DNA from: Leishmania infantum JPCM5
Lineage: Eukaryota; Euglenozoa; Kinetoplastea; Trypanosomatida; Trypanosomatidae
Direction: 5' to 3'
Length of the DNA: 64,000 nucleotides
NCBI RefSeq assembly: GCF_000002875.2
Contig: NC_009403.2
Coordinates: 64,501 to 128,500, forward strand
The notes below the pieces were generated by a model. It ran no database searches. It was not told where the DNA came from and worked only from the letters and a program-made list of their open reading frames with translations. The translations under genes and the position numbers were made by a program. Positions 59,114-64,000 of this stretch are shown here, piece after piece; within the stretch, counting starts at the first letter, position 1, and every line of letters starts with the position of its first letter.

Positions 59114-60647
59114 CGCGGAAGCGGCGGCTGGGCGACTGTAGTTTGCCGGCGTCTCTATCTAGCGAGCACAGTGTATATATATACATATTTTTTCTGTTGT
59201 TCTCTTGCCTCGCCGCTCGTCGTTGCGTGTGCGCCCCCCTCCCTCCTTACCGTTCTCGCACAGTCTTACCCCCTCTTACATGGGATTTTACTCGTTCTCG
59301 GCCTCCCGGCGTATGCGTGTAGTGCACGCGTCTTGGTTGTGCGTGCATTAGGACGTTTATGCCTTCCCGCCTTTTACCCCGTGCGCATGTGTGCGTGCGC
59401 GTCTTCAGCCACCCCAGTGCTCCCTTCTCTTCCTCGTTTCGCCATCGCGCTTTTTTGTTGCTGCACCCCTCGTGGACAGTTTCGCAGGTGAAGATTGTGC
59501 ATAGCTGCCTGGTCATATTGCGTATGTGTGTGTAGAAGTGTATCGTGATGTCAGTGATGTTGATGTATGTGCGCGTGTGCTATGCTTCTTTCTCCCCCCT
59601 CCCCCAAACGCGTGGCGAGGCTCGCCGTCGCACACGGCGAACGAGGCGCACCTGTGTGCGTGTGCGTGCAGCCAAGCAACGGAGGACGATATGGAAGCGA
59701 GCGACTCGCTAGGGAGGGTGAGCGAAGGAGAGTTGAGAAGGGTGTGCATCATGTTACAGGAGGAGCGCCTTTATGTTTTCTGATGTAGATAAGCGTGCCC
59801 GCCCCCCTCCTCACTCCCCCTACCCTTCCCTTCCTTTCGCGGGGATCCGTGGGTTAATGCGCCGCACACCGTGGGATGAAGGCGGCGCGCTCCAAATACG
59901 CACCAGACAAGAGAAGGGTAAGAACAACGGAAAAAAAAACGTTCAGCTCAGCAAGCAGCATGTGCAGAGTCACTGCGTGTGCTTGCCGATCGTGTAACCG
60001 ACGAGGGTGGCCGCTAGGATGACAGCGGAGGCAGCAGCACATGGTAGCGCCGCTATTCGTCTGCGTTCGCCCTCGTTGGGCAAGTGGGGCAAGCGAATCT
60101 GCTAGTGGGGCATCGTGGAGCGAGTCGATGTCAGTGATGACGACAGGAAGTGGGTCGGGGGGTAGCGCTAACTAGAACTGTATGCCCTTTCGCGTCCTCT
60201 AATCCCTCTCGCTCTCCGATTTGCCCGCACGCGGCCGTTCTCGATGCACTCGCGCATGCTACCCTCTCTCGTACCATCCCTCTTTCCCCCTTCCCTCTGC
60301 GGGTCACACTGCTGACCTCGCGCGTGTCTCACAAGGACAAAGGAGAAGTGCATTCGCCGAGTAGTCGAACCTGAAGCATCCCCACGACCCTCCCCCCGCC
60401 GTCTCAAGAGGCTCTTCAAAATAGAGGCCGTGCCCGCAAGAACGCACGGATAAAATCAACGAACGTACGGCCGCAAACACGCACACATACACAGGAGGAG
60501 GGGGCGTGCCACCAGAAGCGTTCTCTTTTCTCTTTCTCTGTGTTTCTGTCTGCTTCGTTCCCGCTCGCTACGTGACGGGAATCATATCGGAAGGCCGGTT
60601 CCGAGTCGCCCTTCTTCCTTTGGACACGCGCACCTCGGAGAGACGAG
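59114..60647. other. Intergenic spacer between IFT52 and IFT80
   Basis: About 1.5 kb without a supported gene. It contains a short TA run (59172-59186), C-rich tracts (59592-59607) and the pyrimidine tract used by IFT80. Confidence 0.6.
60515..60593 (+). promoter_or_regulatory. Pyrimidine tract and trans-splice acceptor for IFT80
   Basis: A T/C-rich tract (60519-60566) is followed by the first AG at 60592-60593, 54 bases before the ATG at 60648. Confidence 0.5.
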
Positions 60648-63002
60648 ATGCGGCTGAACATCACATCTGCAAAGGAACGCCACGGGGAGGCGTGCACGAC
60701 TGTCGCCGTCTCACTAAACGGCGACATCATCAGCGGTAGCGACGACTTCACTGTTCGCCGATGGAACGCCAATGGGGAGGCGCTAGGGGTGGTGAAGGAG
60801 TTTGATAGCTGCGTGACCTTCGTGACGTGGGTGCCGAGGGTGGGGCGCGGTGCGCGTCTGGCCCGTGGCGCGGCAGCGGAGACGCGTGAGGGGCGTGACA
60901 ACTGCCTTGTCGCGTGTGCCGATGGCAGCTTTTCCTTCGTGAACACGGCGAGCGGGCGAGTGGAGCGGACTATCGAGGCGCACGCTGGCAGCATTACGGC
61001 CGCTGTCTACGCCGCCGACGGCTCCTCCATCATCACGGCCGGCGAGGACGGGTGCGTGAAGGTGTGGTCGCAGGCCGGCATCCCTCGCACGACTCTTGCC
61101 AACGCTGGCCGGTGCATCAACGCGCTCTGCTGGGGTACGGAGGCGGCCGAGCTGGGCGGTGACTGTGTGTTGTACGCCGTAGGCAGCGACGTTGTCATCA
61201 AGCCGCTGAACCCTGCCATGAAGAAGCAGATCAAGTGGAAGGCGCACAAAGGCGTTGTGCTGTGCGCGGACTGGTCGCGCATGAGCGGCATGATCGTGAC
61301 GGGCGGCGAGGACGGCGCCTACAAGGTGTGGGACCCGTGTGGCTGCAGCATCTTCGTCTCTGCCGCTGGCGAGCACCCCATTACGTCTGTGCGCTTTGCC
61401 GCCGATGGTGAGAGCTTCGCCGTCGGCTCCTTCATGAACGTGCGGGTGTGCGACAAGACCGGCTGGAGCCACTCCTACGAGCGCACCACCGAGGGCAGCG
61501 CGATGGCGCTGGACTGGATGCCAGATGGTACGCAGATGATCCTCGGCAACGGCACTGGCGCGCTTAGCATTGCGCAGATCGTGGACCGCAAGGTGAGTTG
61601 GGGGCCCTACACCGTCACCCTCCTTGATAGCCGCCGGCTTACCGTGCAAGACGTGGTCAAAGACACGGTGCAGGAAATCGAACTGGCGGACAAGGTGATC
61701 AAGCTAGAGCTTGGCTGCGGCTACCTCGTCGTGTGCACGACAACGCAGTGCTGCTGCTACCCCATGGACCGCTTGAACGCGCCAGTGCAGTTCGACCTGC
61801 GCGACCCCGTCATCTCGATCATTCTCGGGCCGCGCCAGTTCCTGCTGGCCGACTGCAGCCAGGGGCTGCAGGTGTACTCGTACGAGGGCCGCCAGATCAG
61901 CGTGCTGCGTCTGCAGGTCACTTTGAAGCCGGAGATCATGACAACAAACCTGCTGTCGCTGTCCCCGGACACCGTGGCGATGCGCAACCCGGCCGACGCT
62001 AACCGCATCCTCTTCTTCGATGTGAACAGCGGTAAGCCCTTCGACGCCGCCTCTGTAGCCCACCACCTCGACATCGTCTCGGTTCACCTCTCCCAGTCCG
62101 GCTCCCTGCACGACCGCAAGATCGCCTTCATTGACCGCAACAACGACTTGTACTTTGGCCCCGTGCACACCCAGCTCGGCTTCCATAAGCTGTCAACGAT
62201 GACGACCAGCGTGACATGGCACGACGCCCACGAAACCCTTGCCGCCATCGCAGACGGTCACCTTGCAACGTGGTACTACCCCTCCACCATCTTCACCGAT
62301 CGCGATTTGTTGTCGCTCACCAAGACCGTGCGCGACGGCGGCCACACCGAGTTCACGCGGAACGACCGCATCACACACTTTCACCACACCCGCGTCCTGG
62401 TGCGGCGCGGCGGCGATGGTGCGCTGCTGACGCTGCCTGTCTCGCCGTACACCGTGATGATCTTCCAGCTTGTCACGCAGAAGAACAACTGGGACGGCGC
62501 CACGCGACTGGCACGTTTCCTGAAGGACCCGTTGCTGTGGGCGGTGCTGACCGCTCTGGCACTGCGAGCCGGCGAGCTGAACGTGGCCGAGATCGGCTAC
62601 GGCGCCCTCAGCGACCTGGCCAAGGTACGGTACATTCACTACATCAAGGGCATCCCGACGCCGGAGGCGCGGCAGGCGGAGCTTGCACTTTTCCAGCACC
62701 GCCCCGCCGAGGCGGAGCGCATCTTGCTGCAAGCCGGGCTCGTCTACCGCTCCATTGACATGAACACGCGTCTGTTCAAGTGGGAGCGGGCACTGGAGAT
62801 CGCAAAGGAGCGCAAGACGCATCTGGACACGGTGCTGGGCCGCAGGGAGCGCTACCTGCAGGAGGTCTCCCAGAAGGAAACGCTCGCCCCGTTCAAGGAC
62901 CTGTCCGGCAAGATAAAGGTTGACTGGGCGGTAATTGAGGAGAAGGTAAAGCAGGAGGTCATCAAGGAGTCGGAGCGGCCGAACGCGAAGCCATATGCGT
63001 AG
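60648..63002 (+). CDS. IFT80: Intraflagellar transport protein IFT80 (WD40 repeat, IFT-B2)
   Basis: The 784-residue product is IFT80, an IFT-B2 subunit needed for flagellum assembly. It opens with Met-Arg-Leu-x-Ile, like human IFT80 (777 residues), and has WD40 repeats with Ser-Asp-Asp and Gly-Glu-Asp-Gly turns followed by V-x-x-W strands across residues ~10-300, then a second β-propeller to about 580. Recognisable repeat ends include a Val-Lys-Val-Trp and a Tyr-Lys-Val-Trp. The last ~200 residues are helical and TPR-like, with the conserved Trp-x-x-Ala-x-Arg-Leu-Ala-Arg-Phe segment, and end in a Lys/Glu-rich tail. Length and order match the family with no large insertion. The gene follows IFT52 on the same strand with a 1.5-kb spacer; because genes in a kinetoplastid unit are controlled after transcription, shared regulation is only a suggestion. 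Confidence 0.92.
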   Translation: MRLNITSAKERHGEACTTVAVSLNGDIISGSDDFTVRRWNANGEALGVVKEFDSCVTFVTWVPRVGRGARLARGAAAETREGRDNCLVACADGSFSFVNTASGRVERTIEAHAGSITAAVYAADGSSIITAGEDGCVKVWSQAGIPRTTLANAGRCINALCWGTEAAELGGDCVLYAVGSDVVIKPLNPAMKKQIKWKAHKGVVLCADWSRMSGMIVTGGEDGAYKVWDPCGCSIFVSAAGEHPITSVRFAADGESFAVGSFMNVRVCDKTGWSHSYERTTEGSAMALDWMPDGTQMILGNGTGALSIAQIVDRKVSWGPYTVTLLDSRRLTVQDVVKDTVQEIELADKVIKLELGCGYLVVCTTTQCCCYPMDRLNAPVQFDLRDPVISIILGPRQFLLADCSQGLQVYSYEGRQISVLRLQVTLKPEIMTTNLLSLSPDTVAMRNPADANRILFFDVNSGKPFDAASVAHHLDIVSVHLSQSGSLHDRKIAFIDRNNDLYFGPVHTQLGFHKLSTMTTSVTWHDAHETLAAIADGHLATWYYPSTIFTDRDLLSLTKTVRDGGHTEFTRNDRITHFHHTRVLVRRGGDGALLTLPVSPYTVMIFQLVTQKNNWDGATRLARFLKDPLLWAVLTALALRAGELNVAEIGYGALSDLAKVRYIHYIKGIPTPEARQAELALFQHRPAEAERILLQAGLVYRSIDMNTRLFKWERALEIAKERKTHLDTVLGRRERYLQEVSQKETLAPFKDLSGKIKVDWAVIEEKVKQEVIKESERPNAKPYA

Positions 63003-64000
63003 TGCATCTTGTCTCCCTCCTTATCTCGCGCCGCCCATGCCAAGTGCGCTGCCCCTTGCGTGGGCTACCGTGGTCGCTACAGTGACCAGCGGTCGTGCCA
63101 TGATTGCTTCGGCGTAATCTTCACCGCTGTCGACCCCCCCCCGCCTCTTCTTGCAGAGGCGCACAGAAGCAGCGAGAAACTCACATCTTCCCTTTTCTCT
63201 TCGCGTTCTCGTTCAACTTTGTCGAGTTTACGTCTGTGGGTGGCGGCCGTGCAGCGTGCTGCTGGTTGGTACCAGCACGGATGGTGCCCCCCCCCCGCGC
63301 TGTCTGCCAACGGTGAGCAAGCGCGCTCATGTTGTTGGTTTGCATGCGCGCATGCGTGCTCACACTCGCCTCACCTCTCTCCCCTCCCCTCTGTGTGTGC
63401 GGGGCATGAGCGGCTCCGATGTAACATAGAGAGTCCAAGCCACCCCCTTTGTTTTCTTCGTTGGCTCCCCGTTCTCTCGTTATGTTTTTTTTTACCCTTC
63501 CGTGCTCCGTTCGCATACGGGGGGGGGAGGTACGCACGTGAATGTGTGGCGTGTGTTATCTGTGTGTTATCTGTTTGTAGCGTGTGCGGGTGCTTGTGCC
63601 CATTGGCGCTCAAAATGCGAGCAGAACACACGCGCAGGCGCGCGAAAAGAAACGGCGGCACTCCGCCAATCGCGGAGTACGCCGAGTGCACAGGAGGGGG
63701 GGGTTGACATGATGCGTAGCGGATGGAGGCAACATCCACACACAAGGGCTTCGGATGGCCCCTCCCCTCTCCTCCTCGCGCTCAACGGAGGGGAAGCGAG
63801 TGATTGACATGATTCAAGCGCATCTGCTTGCTCGCGCTTCATCTCACCCATCTCTCTTGTGTGCTGCGCGTGTTGCTGCCGACCATGCCCGCGATGCCAT
63901 GCAGTCCCCGTGTCTTCCTCTGCTCTTCTGAAGTGTGTGATCACCGTCTTCTTTCTCGTCGTTGTGAGGCTCGAATCAACTCTTGCTCTCTGCGCCCTTG
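63003..64000. other. 3' flank of IFT80 and spacer to the window edge
   Basis: No supported gene. Pyrimidine tracts near 63126-63135, 63287-63298 and 63485-63493 and a G run at 63519-63527 are visible. The next gene, if on the + strand, begins beyond the window. Confidence 0.6.

Overview
The window is nuclear DNA of a trypanosomatid, most probably Leishmania or a close relative; the species cannot be fixed from sequence alone. It is GC-rich in genes, and all twelve convincing coding sequences are intronless and on the + strand. Long intergenic stretches are full of pyrimidine tracts followed by AG, as expected for trans-splicing of one polycistronic unit. Two intergenic repeats carry features I associate with Leishmania SIDER2 retroposons. 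Products are typically trypanosomatid: intraflagellar transport proteins, U-box/CCCH RNA-binding proteins, and a complex-I LYR protein with a huge extension.

Layout. 1-5818 is gene-free and AT-richer. Homopolymer bias changes from A runs to T/C runs near 1.85 kb, which suggests a divergent strand-switch region (transcription start) to the left of the unit. Then come an NDUFA6-like mitochondrial LYR protein (5819-7894), a GNL3/NUG1-like circularly permuted GTPase with eroded GTP motifs (9566-11584), a CEP104 homologue (13284-15911), SIDER copy 1 (16624-17131), and a kinesin-14 with an N-terminal VHS domain (18374-20902). A 7.7-kb gene-free spacer follows. Next are an Asn/Ala/Pro-rich protein with a C-terminal Cys/His module (28577-31459), an EHD-family dynamin-like ATPase without an EH domain (34853-36748) and a 1511-residue protein I do not recognise (38198-42733).

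From 44 kb two paralogous U-box plus CCCH proteins lie in tandem (44225-45166 and 49671-50849). Each is followed by a copy of a 955-bp repeat (46565-47519 and 51070-52024), apparently identical, in direct orientation exactly 4505 bp apart. The window ends with a TMEM165/GDT1 transporter (53808-54566), SIDER copy 2 (55444-55960), IFT52 (57089-59113), IFT80 (60648-63002) and a further spacer.

How they work together. Neighbours in a kinetoplastid unit need not share function, but four products here (CEP104, IFT52, IFT80 and perhaps the kinesin) point to the flagellum. The paired U-box/CCCH proteins resemble what I remember of T. brucei ZC3H39/ZC3H40, post-transcriptional regulators of respiratory mRNAs. 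With no gene-specific promoters visible, control probably acts through UTRs, the SIDERs and copy number. Coding starts are the first in-frame ATG after a plausible splice acceptor.
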